From positions 1-45,682 of the forward strand of contig NZ_JAKZGS010000025.1 in the NCBI RefSeq assembly GCF_022549695.1: DNA of 45,682 nucleotides. The letters run 5' to 3'. This document shows positions 16,718-26,231 of this stretch, piece after piece. Both the position numbers and the translations under genes were made by a program. Below the pieces are notes generated by a model. That model ran no database searches. It was not told where the DNA came from and saw only the letters and a list, made by a program, of their open reading frames with translations. How positions within the stretch are numbered: position 1 is the first letter of the stretch; every line of letters starts with the position of its first letter. The stretch is from Belliella calami (lineage in GTDB: Bacteria > Bacteroidota > Bacteroidia > Cytophagales > Cyclobacteriaceae).

Positions 16718-18301
16718 CTATAAAGGGATATTCCCATGCTTTTTCCTTGGGAGTTTGTCGACTTTATTTTCTAGCATTTTGAATCCTCGGATTAGTTTCT
16801 CACGGGTTTCTGAAGGGATGATGACTTCATCTATGAAACCTCTATGGGCAGCTCTATATGGATTTGCGAATTTGGCTGTGTAGTCGTCTATTTTTTCCTG
16901 AAGCTTTTCTTCTGGATTTTCTGCTTCTGCAATTTCTCTTTTGAAAATAATCTCTGCGGCTCCTTTGGCACCCATCACAGCAATCTCCGCTGTAGGCCAT
17001 GCAAAATTCAAATCCGCCCCTATGTGTTTGGAGTTCATCACATCATAGGCTCCTCCATAGGCTTTTCTTGTGATTACCGTAATTCTAGGGACTGTTGCTT
17101 CTGAGAATGCATATAGGAGTTTCGCTCCATTGGTGATAATTCCATTCCACTCTTGATCTGTACCTGGTAAAAATCCCGGCACATCCACCAAAACCAATAA
17201 AGGAACATTAAATGAATCGCAGAACCTGACAAATCTTGCGGCTTTGACAGAGGCATCATTGTCCAAAACCCCTGCCATAGACTGAGGTTGATTACCAACT
17301 ATTCCGATACTTCTACCAGCTAACCTTGCAAATCCAACTACAATATTATCAGCGAAATTTTTATGAACTTCCAAAAATGAGCTTTCATCCACTATTCCAT
17401 CAACAACCTCCCTGATGTCATAAGGATGATTGACATTGTCAGGAATGATGTCATTTAAAACAGGCCTTGATTCATCCTCTTTCAGTTCATACGAATAGAC
17501 AGGAGCTTCATCTTCACAGTTTTGAGGAATATAGCTCAGGAGTTGTTTGAGGTGATTGATACATTCAAGTTCGTTTGCACAAGAAAAATGGGTAACACCA
17601 CTTTTGGAGCTATGTGTACTCACCCCTCCGAGTTCCTCAGCTGTGACGGTCTCTTGGGTTACTGTTTTGACCACATTGGGTCCTGTCACAAACATATACG
17701 AGGTATTCTCTACCATCAAAATAAAGTCTGTGATAGCCGGAGAATAGACTGCTCCACCAGCAGATGGCCCCATGATGGCAGAAAGCTGAGGCACCACACC
17801 CGAAGCGAGTGTATTGCGGTAGAAAATATCCGCATAGCCACCAAGTGAAACCACCCCTTCTTGAATCCTCGCACCTCCAGAATCATTCAATCCTATTATT
17901 GGAGCACCATTTTTCATGGCCATGTCCATAACTTTGCAGATTTTCTCTGCGTGAGTTTCCGAAAGTGACCCTCCAAAAACCGTAAAGTCTTGAGAATAAA
18001 CATAAGTTAGCCTTCCATTGATTTCTCCATATCCGGTCACAACTCCATCCCCTAGATAATGCTCCTTGTCCAAACCAAAATCTTTTGCCCTATGCATGAC
18101 AAATTTATCTATTTCCTGAAACGACCCTTCGTCCATCAGAAGGTGAATTCGTTCCCTTGCTGTAAGCTTTCCTTTTTTGTGCTGTGCTGCGATTCTCGCC
18201 TCACCTCCACCCAAAAGGGCTTCTTCATTTATTTTCTTTAGTAAATCTATTTTGTCCTTATTCGTAGGCAGGGTATAAACACCTTTGGTTTGGCTATCCA
18301 T
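16718..18301 (-). CDS. Acyl-CoA carboxylase beta subunit (propionyl-CoA carboxylase-type carboxyltransferase)
   Basis: A 527-residue carboxyltransferase that moves the carboxyl group from carboxybiotin to an acyl-CoA, most likely propionyl-CoA. The N-half has [18 protein letters not shown], the acyl-CoA oxyanion segment [13 protein letters not shown] and [12 protein letters not shown]. The C-half has [13 protein letters not shown] and [11 protein letters not shown]. The length and the ending [10 protein letters not shown] fit PccB and methylmalonyl-CoA decarboxylase alpha subunits. The biotin carboxylase and carrier subunits are not in this window. Carboxylase versus decarboxylase cannot be settled from this subunit alone. 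Confidence 0.92.
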   Translation of the reverse strand: MDSQTKGVYTLPTNKDKIDLLKKINEEALLGGGEARIAAQHKKGKLTARERIHLLMDEGSFQEIDKFVMHRAKDFGLDKEHYLGDGVVTGYGEINGRLTYVYSQDFTVFGGSLSETHAEKICKVMDMAMKNGAPIIGLNDSGGARIQEGVVSLGGYADIFYRNTLASGVVPQLSAIMGPSAGGAVYSPAITDFILMVENTSYMFVTGPNVVKTVTQETVTAEELGGVSTHSSKSGVTHFSCANELECINHLKQLLSYIPQNCEDEAPVYSYELKEDESRPVLNDIIPDNVNHPYDIREVVDGIVDESSFLEVHKNFADNIVVGFARLAGRSIGIVGNQPQSMAGVLDNDASVKAARFVRFCDSFNVPLLVLVDVPGFLPGTDQEWNGIITNGAKLLYAFSEATVPRITVITRKAYGGAYDVMNSKHIGADLNFAWPTAEIAVMGAKGAAEIIFKREIAEAENPEEKLQEKIDDYTAKFANPYRAAHRGFIDEVIIPSETREKLIRGFKMLENKVDKLPRKKHGNIPL

Positions 18302-18328
18302 ATCAGTCTAATGTTAATTTGGTTGTTT

Positions 18329-18359
18329 CAAATATACGGAGCAGAGTATTAGTGGAAAA
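18329..18359 (-). promoter_or_regulatory. Probable promoter of the carboxylase gene
   Basis: On the minus strand TATATTTG (18329-18336) matches TAnnTTTG. With a 19-bp spacer, TTTT (18356-18359) is one mismatch from the -33 TTTG. It lies 28 bp upstream of the start codon at 18301. Confidence 0.6.
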
Positions 18360-18506
18360 ACAATTCTGAAATTAGATCAAAAAAATCAAAGTTAAGGTGC
18401 TGTTAAATTTTAGTGGAAATTGGATAATTCATCTCTATAAAAATCATTGAAGACCACCAGTTTTAAATAAAACCTCTATATTCGCAGAACTTTAATTTAG
18501 GCGATA

Positions 18507-19463
18507 ATGAAACCTAGAAAAGCAGCGATAATTGATATGGGCACCAATACATTTCATTTGTTATTGGTGAATTTGTATGAAGGAGATTTTACGACGATTT
18601 ATAAAGAAAAAATTGCTGTAAAAATTGGACAAGGTGGTATTTCCGATAATACAATCACTCAAGACGCCAAAAAAAGGGCCCTCCAAACATTGCTACATTT
18701 CAGGAATCTAATTGATGGGGAAGGAATCACTGAAGTTTTTGCTTTTGCTACAAGTGCTGTAAGAAATGCGGAAAACGGGAAACAATTTGTAGAAGAAATA
18801 AAAGAGAAATTCAATATTGCGGTACAGGTAATAGATGGTCAGCAAGAAGCCCAACTAATCTATGAAGGAATTCGGTTTAGCGGATCTTTGAGTAGAGAAA
18901 ATCATCTGATGATGGATATAGGAGGAGGTTCTGTGGAGTTCATAATCGGTAATGAATACGAAGCCCTTTGGAAACAGAGTTTTGAAATCGGTGGGCAGAG
19001 ATTGTTGGATCTATTTCATTATCATGACCCTATCCAAGCAGAGGAGGTATCCAATTTAACATTATTTTTAGAGGAGAAGTTGACAGACCTTGTTGATGCT
19101 ATCAGAACTTACACTCCAACTGGATTGGTCGGAGCTTCTGGGACTTTTGACACATTAAGTGATATTTATTATGCTTCACAACAAATAAAGAAAGGTAAAA
19201 CAGAACAATCCTTCCTTCTGCCTCGTGTTGGATTTGAGATTATTGCTGATCAATTGTTGAATCTCAACAAGTCTGAACGTCTCAAAATACCAGGGATGAT
19301 CCCAATGCGTGTCGATATGATTGTCGTGGCATCCTGCTTGATCTCCTATATTTTAAAGCACATTTCAGTAGAAAAGCTCGTTTGTTCAAGTTTTGCCCTC
19401 AAAGAAGGCGTGATTTCTCAGTTGATAGGAAAAAATTCCTTTGAAAGTGCTCAGCTAAATTAA
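18507..19463 (+). CDS. Ppx/GppA family exopolyphosphatase
   Basis: A 318-residue member of the ASKHA superfamily that hydrolyses inorganic polyphosphate or pppGpp. Phosphate-binding motifs are IIDMGTNTFHLLLVN (residues 8-22) and MMDIGGGSVEFIIGN (~136-150). The catalytic Glu is expected in the AFATSAVRNAENG region, and a GASGTFDTL adenosine/phosphate loop lies near 214-222. It has only the two-lobed core and lacks the C-terminal HD domain of E. coli Ppx, as is usual for short Bacteroidota versions. It is followed 129 bp later by an Ldh-type dehydrogenase on the same strand. Confidence 0.92.
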   Translation: MKPRKAAIIDMGTNTFHLLLVNLYEGDFTTIYKEKIAVKIGQGGISDNTITQDAKKRALQTLLHFRNLIDGEGITEVFAFATSAVRNAENGKQFVEEIKEKFNIAVQVIDGQQEAQLIYEGIRFSGSLSRENHLMMDIGGGSVEFIIGNEYEALWKQSFEIGGQRLLDLFHYHDPIQAEEVSNLTLFLEEKLTDLVDAIRTYTPTGLVGASGTFDTLSDIYYASQQIKKGKTEQSFLLPRVGFEIIADQLLNLNKSERLKIPGMIPMRVDMIVVASCLISYILKHISVEKLVCSSFALKEGVISQLIGKNSFESAQLN

Positions 19464-19592
19464 AAAAACAATTGTAAGGTGCTATGTCTGAAGCTCAATA
19501 ATATTATAAATTTGAGCCTTTTGATATTCCGATTACTTTGTCTATTGACTATCGTCAAATTTCTTTCTCTCCAAAAAAACTATGCGTTTAAT

Positions 19593-20666
19593 ATGAATAA
19601 ATTTACTTATCAAGACCTTTTTTCTTTTTCCAAACAAATACTTCTCAACATCGGGTGTCCTGAAGAAGACGCTTCACTTGCTGCCAAGGTATTACTTTCG
19701 GCAGATTTGAGAGGAGTTGATTCACATGGTGTTGCGAGATTGTCGGGGTATGTTAGGCTTTGGGAAAAAGGACGGATAAACCCCACTCCCAATGTACATG
19801 TCAGCTATGAAACTCCCAGTACTGCTGTAGTTGATGGTGATGGTGGACTTGGATTGGTAGTTGCTCCATTCGCCATGAAAGTGGCAATAGAAAAAGCAAA
19901 AAAAGCAGGCACAGGTTGGGTTTCTGTTAAAAACTCTAATCATTACGGAATAGCTGGTTACCATGCTATGATGGCATTGGAGCATGATATGATTGGAATT
20001 TCACTTACCAATGCAAGCCCTTTGGTGAGTCCTACATTTTCGAAAGAAAGAATGCTCGGAACAAATCCAATTTCAGTGGCAATTCCTGCAAAGAACCAAC
20101 CTCCTTTCGTAGGAGACATGGCTACTACCACAGCTGCAAACGGAAAACTTGAAATCCTTCAACGCAAGAACTTAGATGCTCCATTGGGCTGGGTACAAGA
20201 TGCAGAAGGTATTCCAACAACTGATGCTAATGGTGTAAAAAAAGGTGGTGCACTTTTACCGCTTGGAGGTGATCGGGAACATGGCTCACACAAGGGTTAT
20301 ATCCTTGGTTCGATAGTAGATATTTTTTCTGCAGTTTTGTCAGGGGCAAATTATGGGCCTTGGGCGCCTCCATTTGTAGCTTTTTTGGAGCCAGATCCTA
20401 ATCCTGTTGGTGAAGGGCTGGGGCATTTCTTTGGTGCTATGCGTGTAGATGCATTTCGTCCAGCTGATGAATTCAAAAGCCATATGGATAATTGGATTTC
20501 AAGATTCAGGTCTGCTGAACCTATTCCAGGACATGAAAAAGTCCTTATCCCTGGAGATCCCGAAAGAGAATTGGAAGCAGAAAGAATGGAAAATGGTATC
20601 CCTTTGATCAAACCCGTAGAAGATGATCTTAGAGTTTTGGGTGAGAAGTTTGGCGTTGTGCTTTGA
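19593..20666 (+). CDS. Ldh family oxidoreductase (malate/ureidoglycolate/sulfolactate dehydrogenase-type)
   Basis: A 357-residue NAD(P)-dependent 2-hydroxyacid dehydrogenase of the YlbC/MDH2 fold. Motifs are ADLRGVDSHGVARL (substrate and catalytic His region), NSNHYGIAGYHA, GDMATTTAANGKLE and GSHKGYILGSIVDIFSAVLSGA. I chose ATG 19593 (MNKFTYQDLFSFSKQ); the 38 in-frame codons upstream, from 19479, are hydrophobic but not conserved. The true substrate (malate, lactate, sulfolactate or another hydroxyacid) cannot be inferred from sequence. A possible -7 box TAAATTTG lies at 19507-19514. Confidence 0.9.
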   Translation: MNKFTYQDLFSFSKQILLNIGCPEEDASLAAKVLLSADLRGVDSHGVARLSGYVRLWEKGRINPTPNVHVSYETPSTAVVDGDGGLGLVVAPFAMKVAIEKAKKAGTGWVSVKNSNHYGIAGYHAMMALEHDMIGISLTNASPLVSPTFSKERMLGTNPISVAIPAKNQPPFVGDMATTTAANGKLEILQRKNLDAPLGWVQDAEGIPTTDANGVKKGGALLPLGGDREHGSHKGYILGSIVDIFSAVLSGANYGPWAPPFVAFLEPDPNPVGEGLGHFFGAMRVDAFRPADEFKSHMDNWISRFRSAEPIPGHEKVLIPGDPERELEAERMENGIPLIKPVEDDLRVLGEKFGVVL

Positions 20667-20805
20667 GAGAATTAGTCAATTTAGTTATTGAGTGATTAGG
20701 GGAATTTGGCTCTTGGGGAATCAAGTTTTTGAGGGATTTGTGAGGAGAGAGACATGAGATATGAGACTTTGTATGTCCTAACAGAGAAATGAGAATATTC
20801 CCTGT

Positions 20806-20974
20806 AAAGCCTGTCCCGTGCTGATAGTTATCGGTACGGGAGGCATTTGATAAAAGTATCGGGTCATGACCTAATGACAAAAAGAATTAAATTAAAAATT
20901 TGCACTGAAAAGCCTGTCCCGATAATTTCGGGAGGCAACTGACACTAACATTGGGTTTCAACCCAATGCAATAG
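20806..20974. repeat. Two direct copies of a REP-like repeat (AAGCCTGTCCCG...GGGAGGCA)
   Basis: Copy 1 (20806-20878) and copy 2 (20908-20974) both start AAAGCCTGTCCCG, continue through a short palindrome to CGGGAGGCA, then carry a second hairpin (GGGTCATGACC, and ATTGGGTT-TC-AACCCAAT). The 36306 element contains a related GCCTGCCCCG. Repeat outlines differ between copies, so these are structured intergenic repeats rather than a precise duplication. The rest of 20667-21289 is AT-rich with no gene or clear promoter. Confidence 0.55.
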
Positions 20975-21289
20975 TAAATGTATGATTCACTTTTGACCTG
21001 ACGGGACAATTGAATACCTGAAGACAATAAAAAAACATCAAAAAAAGCATCAACTTCTTTTAGAACTTTGACATTTTATAAATACATTTTGTGTGTGGTT
21101 TACCTAATCACTTTCGTATCAACCAACCACTTTTTGGAAGCCCATTATTCAACTATTCCACTCAATAAACCAATAACTCCATTAACAAACACACAGATCA
21201 GTGAAGGTTTTTCCCAGGGTTGCCACATTTCCGAATAGGTTGAAAACTTTTGTATATTGGTGAGTCAAATCACTTCAATTTCTTTATAT

Positions 21290-22657
21290 ATGGACAATCT
21301 GCAAAAAGGACGAAGATCTTTTATCACAAAATCAGCAGCAGCTTTAGCACTTTCAAGTTTGGGACTGGCTTCGTTTCAGCCTATTCAAAACAAGAAAAAA
21401 CTCAAAGTTGCACTGATAGGCTGCGGTTGGTATGGTAAAATGGACTTATGGAGATTGATTCAGATTGCGAATGTAGATGTGGTAGCACTCTGTGATGTAG
21501 ACAGCATGCATCTTGAGGAAGCAAATTCAATCTTGAAAAGCAGATTGCCAACAAGTGAACCCAAGCTTTATAAAGATTATAGGGAACTATTGAAATCCCA
21601 TCAACTCGACATTACTGTCATCGGCACTCCAGACCACTGGCATGCGTTGCAAGCGATAGACGCAATGAAGGCTGGCTCCCATGTCTATTTGCAAAAACCA
21701 ATTTCTGTAGATGTCATCGAAGGTGAAGCCGTAGTGGCCGCTGCAAAAAAATATGATAAAATCGTCCAAGTAGGGCTTCAAAGAAGAAGCACTCCGCATT
21801 TGATTGAAGCAAAAAGAAAAGTAATTGATTCAGGAAGGCTTGGAAAAATTGCACATGTAGAGATTTGTTCATACTACCACATGCGGGCAAATGGAAATCC
21901 TCCAGAACAAGAAATCCCAGACCATTTAGACTATGAACTTTGGACTGGTCCTGCTCCAATGAGGCCTTATGATGGACTTCCCCATCAGAGGTGGTGGAGG
22001 ACATTTATGGAATATGGAAATGGAATCACAGGCGATATGTGCATACACATGCTAGATTGCGTTCGCTGGATGTTGGAATTGGGCTGGCCAAATAAAATTT
22101 CTGCTACTGGAGGCATTTACGTTCAGAACGAGGGAAAATCTAATATTGCTGATACACAAACAGCAATATTTGAATACGATGATATTAATATAGTCTGGCA
22201 ACACAGAACTTGGGGACCACCTCAAGATCCAGATTATCCATGGGCTTTCAAGATTTTTGGAGAAAAAGGCTATTTGGCAGGAAGTCCATTTAGAGCGGAT
22301 TTTGTTCCATCAGCAAAAGATGAAGAAAAAATCCACTGGGATGCTGTCTATGAAAAAGAAAAATACCCTGAAGATGTCAATGAAAATGGAATTGAAATAC
22401 ATGCAGTACCTGCTACAAGAAAGCATTTTGAGAATCTGGTAAAAGCTATTGACTTAAAATCTCAACCAATAGCAAATGTAAAGGATAGCCATATTTCAAC
22501 AGCTTGCTGCATTCTTGCAAATATATCTATGGATTTGGGGAGGCCACTCTCCTATGATCCAGAATCAATGACAATACCTTTAGATAAAGAAGCAAATACA
22601 AAATTAAGACGACCTTATAGAAAACCATGGGTACATCCCGAGCCTAACGATATTTAG
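21290..22657 (+). CDS. Gfo/Idh/MocA family oxidoreductase with twin-arginine-like signal
   Basis: A 455-residue predicted NAD(P)-dependent sugar or inositol oxidoreductase. The N-terminus GRRSFITKSAAALALSSLGL looks like a Tat signal, so export in folded form with bound cofactor is plausible. The Rossmann motif is VALIGCGWYG, followed by TVIGTPDHWHALQAIDAMKAG, QKPISVDV (EKP-like), and GDMCIHMLDCVRWML with the catalytic-site His. ATG 21290 is chosen because the signal begins there; 11 further codons upstream are not conserved. The substrate is unknown. Such exported members are common in Bacteroidota carbohydrate metabolism. Confidence 0.88.
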   Translation: MDNLQKGRRSFITKSAAALALSSLGLASFQPIQNKKKLKVALIGCGWYGKMDLWRLIQIANVDVVALCDVDSMHLEEANSILKSRLPTSEPKLYKDYRELLKSHQLDITVIGTPDHWHALQAIDAMKAGSHVYLQKPISVDVIEGEAVVAAAKKYDKIVQVGLQRRSTPHLIEAKRKVIDSGRLGKIAHVEICSYYHMRANGNPPEQEIPDHLDYELWTGPAPMRPYDGLPHQRWWRTFMEYGNGITGDMCIHMLDCVRWMLELGWPNKISATGGIYVQNEGKSNIADTQTAIFEYDDINIVWQHRTWGPPQDPDYPWAFKIFGEKGYLAGSPFRADFVPSAKDEEKIHWDAVYEKEKYPEDVNENGIEIHAVPATRKHFENLVKAIDLKSQPIANVKDSHISTACCILANISMDLGRPLSYDPESMTIPLDKEANTKLRRPYRKPWVHPEPNDI

Positions 22658-22744
22658 AAATTTTTATAAAGGTCTGTAGCATTTCAGAAACTTTGTCCGT
22701 CATGGGATAGAAATGACAAAAAAGATATTTCTAAACCAATTATT

Positions 22745-23467
22745 ATGATTACTCCGATTAAAATTTCTCAAAAATTAAAATCCTTTGGATTTATGGTGCT
22801 GATTGCACTTAGCTTAGGGCTTACATCATGTTTGAATGATAATGATTCAACCCCCATTCCTCCTGCAGCATTTGTTTCAATTTACCATGGTTCACCAGAT
22901 GCTCCTAGCTTGGACGTATTTGCAAACAGCAACCGTGTTACAAACAACCCATTTCGCTATAGCGAAACTTTACCTTACAACAGGTACTACTTAGGTGAAA
23001 GAACTTTTAAATTTTCCCCTTACAATTCTGTCACTTCTTTGCTGGAGAAAAAATTCACTGTTGAACAAGATTCAGTGTATTCCATCTTTATCGCAGGGAA
23101 TGTTGATGATTTGGATGCAATTTTCGTAACAGATAGCTGGGATACACCAGTAAATGGAGAAGCTCAAATGAGATTTGTGCATCTTTCACCAGATGCTGGA
23201 ACAGTAGATATCCAAGTTACTGAATCAGGTGCACCGTTGATTGGTGATATTGATTTCAAATCATATACTGATTTTGAAAGTTTGGATTCTGGATCTTACA
23301 ATTTCCGTATAATCTCTAAAACTTCAGGAGAGACCATCCTTACTGCAAACAATGTTGAGCTAAGAGAAAACAGAGTTTACACTCTTGTTTTGAGAGGGTT
23401 ACAGCAAGAAGACACAGAAGTTGACAAAAGATTGAACCTTCAGTTGGTTACCAATTTTATTAGATAA
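22745..23467 (+). CDS. DUF4397 domain lipoprotein
   Basis: A 240-residue surface or periplasmic lipoprotein: hydrophobic FMVLIALSLGLTSC with lipobox Cys29, then a DNDST linker. Two beta-domain repeats carry the DUF4397 hallmark [VS]xxxHGSPDAP (FVSIYHGSPDAPSLDVFA) and MRFVHLSPDAGTVDIQV. Function unknown; the fold is probably an immunoglobulin-like sandwich. It is 87 bp after the oxidoreductase and ends in a strong terminator. No relation to the neighbours is evident. Confidence 0.9.
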   Translation: MITPIKISQKLKSFGFMVLIALSLGLTSCLNDNDSTPIPPAAFVSIYHGSPDAPSLDVFANSNRVTNNPFRYSETLPYNRYYLGERTFKFSPYNSVTSLLEKKFTVEQDSVYSIFIAGNVDDLDAIFVTDSWDTPVNGEAQMRFVHLSPDAGTVDIQVTESGAPLIGDIDFKSYTDFESLDSGSYNFRIISKTSGETILTANNVELRENRVYTLVLRGLQQEDTEVDKRLNLQLVTNFIR

Positions 23468-23488
23468 AACCAAATAGGTTTTCTAGCA

Positions 23489-23523
23489 ATCCCAGAACAG
23501 TCGCTGTTCTGGGATTTTTTTTG
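23489..23523 (+). terminator. Intrinsic terminator after the DUF4397 gene
   Basis: CCCAGAACAG (23491-23500), loop TCG, CTGTTCTGGG (23504-23513), then A and a run of eight T. A textbook rho-independent terminator 23 bp after the stop codon. Confidence 0.95.
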
Positions 23524-23590
23524 GAATTTAATGAAAGAATGATCTGGATTTTTTTTGATTGAATGCAGGAGGATCGAGGAAATAACTTAA

Positions 23591-23904
23591 AGAATTATGA
23601 GTATCCGCAATGCTGCACGTAGGGTAAGAAGTAGCTTTGTAAGTTGCGGATACTCGTCATCAGACAACAGTTTACAGTCAACAGAACCACAAATCGTTCA
23701 TCCAACAATCTATTGTTTGGCTACGTGCAAGAAAGCGGATACACATATAAAGAATTATCCACAATGACACCTGTAGGTGAATATATCACTAAAAATTATG
23801 CGCATAATCGTCAAAAGTCTACATTCATCCAGCCAGTTATAGCTGATTGAAATGAACTTCAAATTATATTACAAATGGCTACTGGAGTAAAAGCGGATAT
23901 TCAT
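23591..23904 (+). mobile_element. MITE-like element copy C2, interrupted by copy C1
   Basis: Copy C2 has a right end GCGGATATTCAT (23893-23904) and a left end split by copy C1: AGAATT (23591-23596) continues as ATCCACAATG after C1 and its target duplication (from 23757). Without C1 the element is ~154 bp. It is flanked by a 9-bp duplication ATAACTTAA (23582-23590 and 23906-23914). Its internal end copy is GCGCATAATCGTC. Short frames inside are not credible genes. The rest of 23468-23919 shows only the terminator. Confidence 0.75.
23597..23746 (+). mobile_element. MITE-like element copy C1, nested in C2
   Basis: A 150-bp element with ends ATGAGTATCCGC and the complement of ATGTGTATCCGC, and an internal inverted end copy forming a 12-bp dyad (GAGTATCCGCAA with TTGCGGATACTC). 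The target duplication TAAAGAATT (23588-23596 and 23748-23756) includes the first six bases of copy C2, so C1 inserted into C2 and is younger. Confidence 0.8.
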
Positions 23905-23919
23905 GATAACTTAAATCAA

Positions 23920-24798
23920 TCAGCCAAACAGATCTGAACTTAGATAGCGATCACCTCTGTCACAAGTAATACAAACTATTACACCTTCACTCAATTCAGA
24001 AGCTAATTTCATTGCAGCACACAATGCACCTCCACTACTCATTCCAGCAAGTATCCCTTCCTCCTTGGCCATTCTTCTTGTCATAATTGTCGCATCCTTT
24101 TCGCTCACATCGATAATCCTATCCACACGTTTTGGGTCAAAGATTTTCGGTAAAAATTCAGGAGACCACCTTCTGATCCCAGGAATACTTGAGCCATAAG
24201 TTGGCTGGGTTCCTATGATCTGAATGGCATTATTTTTTTCTTTCAGGTATTTGGACACTCCCATAATCGTCCCTGTAGTTCCCATAGCAGAAACAAAATG
24301 GGTTATCTTACCCTTCGTGTCATTCCAAATCTCTGGACCCGTGCTCTTGTAATGTGAAAGGTAATTATCCTTGTTGGCAAATTGGTTCAGCATAAAATAA
24401 CCATCTTCGTCTGCCATTTTCTCTGCCAATTGCCTTGAATATTCTATCGTTTTCTCTGCTGGTGTGAGAATTACTTTTGCTCCGTAAGCTTCCATGGACA
24501 GGACACGCTCTTTGGTGGAATTATCTGGCATTACTAAAGTCATCTGGACACCCAGACTATTTGCCACCATGGCAAGTGCTATTCCAGTATTGCCGCTGGT
24601 AGCCTCTACCAATCGATCGCCCTTTTTGATATCTCCCCTTTCCAAAGCAGATTGGATCATATTGAAAGCAGCTCTGTCTTTTACACTTCCTCCAGGGTTT
24701 TGTCCTTCCAATTTGCAAAAAATCTGGACTTTTGGGTTTGTCGGAATAGTGTTTAGCTCTACTAATGGCGTATTTCCTATCAATTCAAATAATTTCAT
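23920..24798 (-). CDS. cysM: Cysteine synthase (O-acetylserine sulfhydrylase B)
   Basis: A 292-residue PLP enzyme joining O-acetylserine and sulfide (or thiosulfate) to give cysteine. The PLP lysine is K40 in NPGGSVKDRAAF, and the PLP-phosphate loop region is TSGNTG (67-72), with the GTTGTIMGVSKYLKE phosphate-binding stretch later. The ending ITCDRGDRYLSSDLFG is typical of CysM. It lies 5 bp after the serine acetyltransferase gene, so cysE-cysM form a two-step cysteine operon and the products may form the usual cysteine synthase complex. Confidence 0.93.
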   Translation of the reverse strand: MKLFELIGNTPLVELNTIPTNPKVQIFCKLEGQNPGGSVKDRAAFNMIQSALERGDIKKGDRLVEATSGNTGIALAMVANSLGVQMTLVMPDNSTKERVLSMEAYGAKVILTPAEKTIEYSRQLAEKMADEDGYFMLNQFANKDNYLSHYKSTGPEIWNDTKGKITHFVSAMGTTGTIMGVSKYLKEKNNAIQIIGTQPTYGSSIPGIRRWSPEFLPKIFDPKRVDRIIDVSEKDATIMTRRMAKEEGILAGMSSGGALCAAMKLASELSEGVIVCITCDRGDRYLSSDLFG

Positions 24799-24803
24799 CT
24801 GAG

Positions 24804-25640
24804 CTATTCTGAGTCATTTCTAAAAACATACACGTCTGTCACTTCACTATCTGCATTGTACATTTTTGCTTGATAATATATCTTGCTATTTGCTGGAACC
24901 GATTTGGTCAGCCATACATTTCCGCCGATAATGGAATTTTCTCCAATGACAGTGTTACCTCCTAAAATGGTGGCTCCTGCATAAATAACCACATTGTTCT
25001 CAATTGTCGGGTGACGCTTGGTATCTGCATCTTCCTTGTGAACACTCAGTGCTCCCAATGTAACACCTTGATATAATTTGACATAATTGCCAATCACTGT
25101 AGTCTCTCCCACAACCAAACCTGTACCATGATCAATACAGAAATGATGCCCAATACTTGCGCCAGGATGCATATCAATACCTGTCCTGCTATGCGCAAAC
25201 TCCGTGATGATCCTTGGAATCATTTTGATACCCAATAAATACATCTCATGAGAAATTCTATAGGCAGCAATTGCATAAAACCCTGGATAACATCTTAAAA
25301 TTTCAGCTCGTGATTTGGATGCAGGATCACCAGAAAACATTGCATCAACATCTTGATGAATCAAATCATATACCTCAGAAAGATTTTCAAAAAACTTTGC
25401 ACTCAATAATTCTCCATCCCCGTGGTGCAAATGTTTATTTTTCACCAAAATTTCAGAAAATTGTTTTTTCAAAGCTCCAAAGCTCTGCTCAATTTCTGCT
25501 TTGTCCTTGATTATATTCAATGCATGCTCTGGGAATAACAAACCTAATAAGGATTCAAAAAAGGTCTGTATTAACTTTGGAGAAGGACATTCAGGGCAAT
25601 CTTGGTGTGATTTGTAAACTTTGTCTATTAATTTTTTCAT
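24804..25640 (-). CDS. cysE: Serine O-acetyltransferase
   Basis: A 278-residue enzyme converting serine and acetyl-CoA to O-acetylserine, the first committed step of cysteine synthesis. The N-terminal half is helical; the C-terminal half is a left-handed beta-helix with hexapeptide repeats. The signature DMHPGASIGHHFCIDHGTG contains the catalytic Asp/His pair, followed by VVGETTVIGNYVKLYQGVTLG. This long N-terminal version (EpsC-like) is usual in Bacteroidota. Co-transcribed with cysM, 5 bp apart. Confidence 0.93.
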   Translation of the reverse strand: MKKLIDKVYKSHQDCPECPSPKLIQTFFESLLGLLFPEHALNIIKDKAEIEQSFGALKKQFSEILVKNKHLHHGDGELLSAKFFENLSEVYDLIHQDVDAMFSGDPASKSRAEILRCYPGFYAIAAYRISHEMYLLGIKMIPRIITEFAHSRTGIDMHPGASIGHHFCIDHGTGLVVGETTVIGNYVKLYQGVTLGALSVHKEDADTKRHPTIENNVVIYAGATILGGNTVIGENSIIGGNVWLTKSVPANSKIYYQAKMYNADSEVTDVYVFRNDSE

Positions 25641-25661
25641 GCTGGTCGGAGTGATATCAAA

Positions 25662-26231
25662 TCAAAATACAAAACCCACACGGATTACATAAGGTTCATT
25701 GTAAGGTGACCTTAAATTATCATGTAGAAGATTGTATAAGAATGTAAAGTTAGCACCTCCCCTATTGCCAAAAGGCGTAAAATATCCTGCACCAACAAAA
25801 AATGAAGGAACCCACTCCCTTCTGTATTCGGCTGTATTTCTATTGAACAAATCAAAATTCAACATTTCATATTCTGTATGAGCAAATATATTTGGGAAGA
25901 CATTGTATCTCAAAAATGTTCGTCCACCATATAGATTTCTATTTCCAGTTGAATTTCCAAAAAATCTACGATCATCAAAATACTGATAGGTGGCTCCAAG
26001 ACCTCCAGAAAACTTGTCGGTTATCATCACTCCCACCAAAGGTGAAACATCGACAAATGTGATCGTCCCAAATTGCATTGCAAGATTACCTCCAAAATAT
26101 AATCTTTCACTTAATGGTGGCTTACTTTCCGGATCTATTTCCCTTTGTGCTTGAGCACCGAAACTAAAACAAAATAGAAATACGGCAATTAAGAATAAAC
26201 TAAAATCTTTATTTGTCTTGGATAATAACAT
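25662..26231 (-). CDS. Predicted outer-membrane beta-barrel protein
   Basis: A 189-residue exported protein: signal peptide 1-29 ending GAQAQ, then a series of amphipathic strands with aromatic ends (GGLGATYQYF, RTFLRYNVF, HTEYEML, FFVGAGYFTPF, FTFLYNLL) and a C-terminal aromatic residue (VRVGFVF-type ending). This pattern fits a small 8-strand barrel; the family is not recognised. Its start overlaps the end of the FtsB-like gene by 23 nt, so the two are co-transcribed. Function unknown. Confidence 0.75.
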   Translation of the reverse strand: MLLSKTNKDFSLFLIAVFLFCFSFGAQAQREIDPESKPPLSERLYFGGNLAMQFGTITFVDVSPLVGVMITDKFSGGLGATYQYFDDRRFFGNSTGNRNLYGGRTFLRYNVFPNIFAHTEYEMLNFDLFNRNTAEYRREWVPSFFVGAGYFTPFGNRGGANFTFLYNLLHDNLRSPYNEPYVIRVGFVF

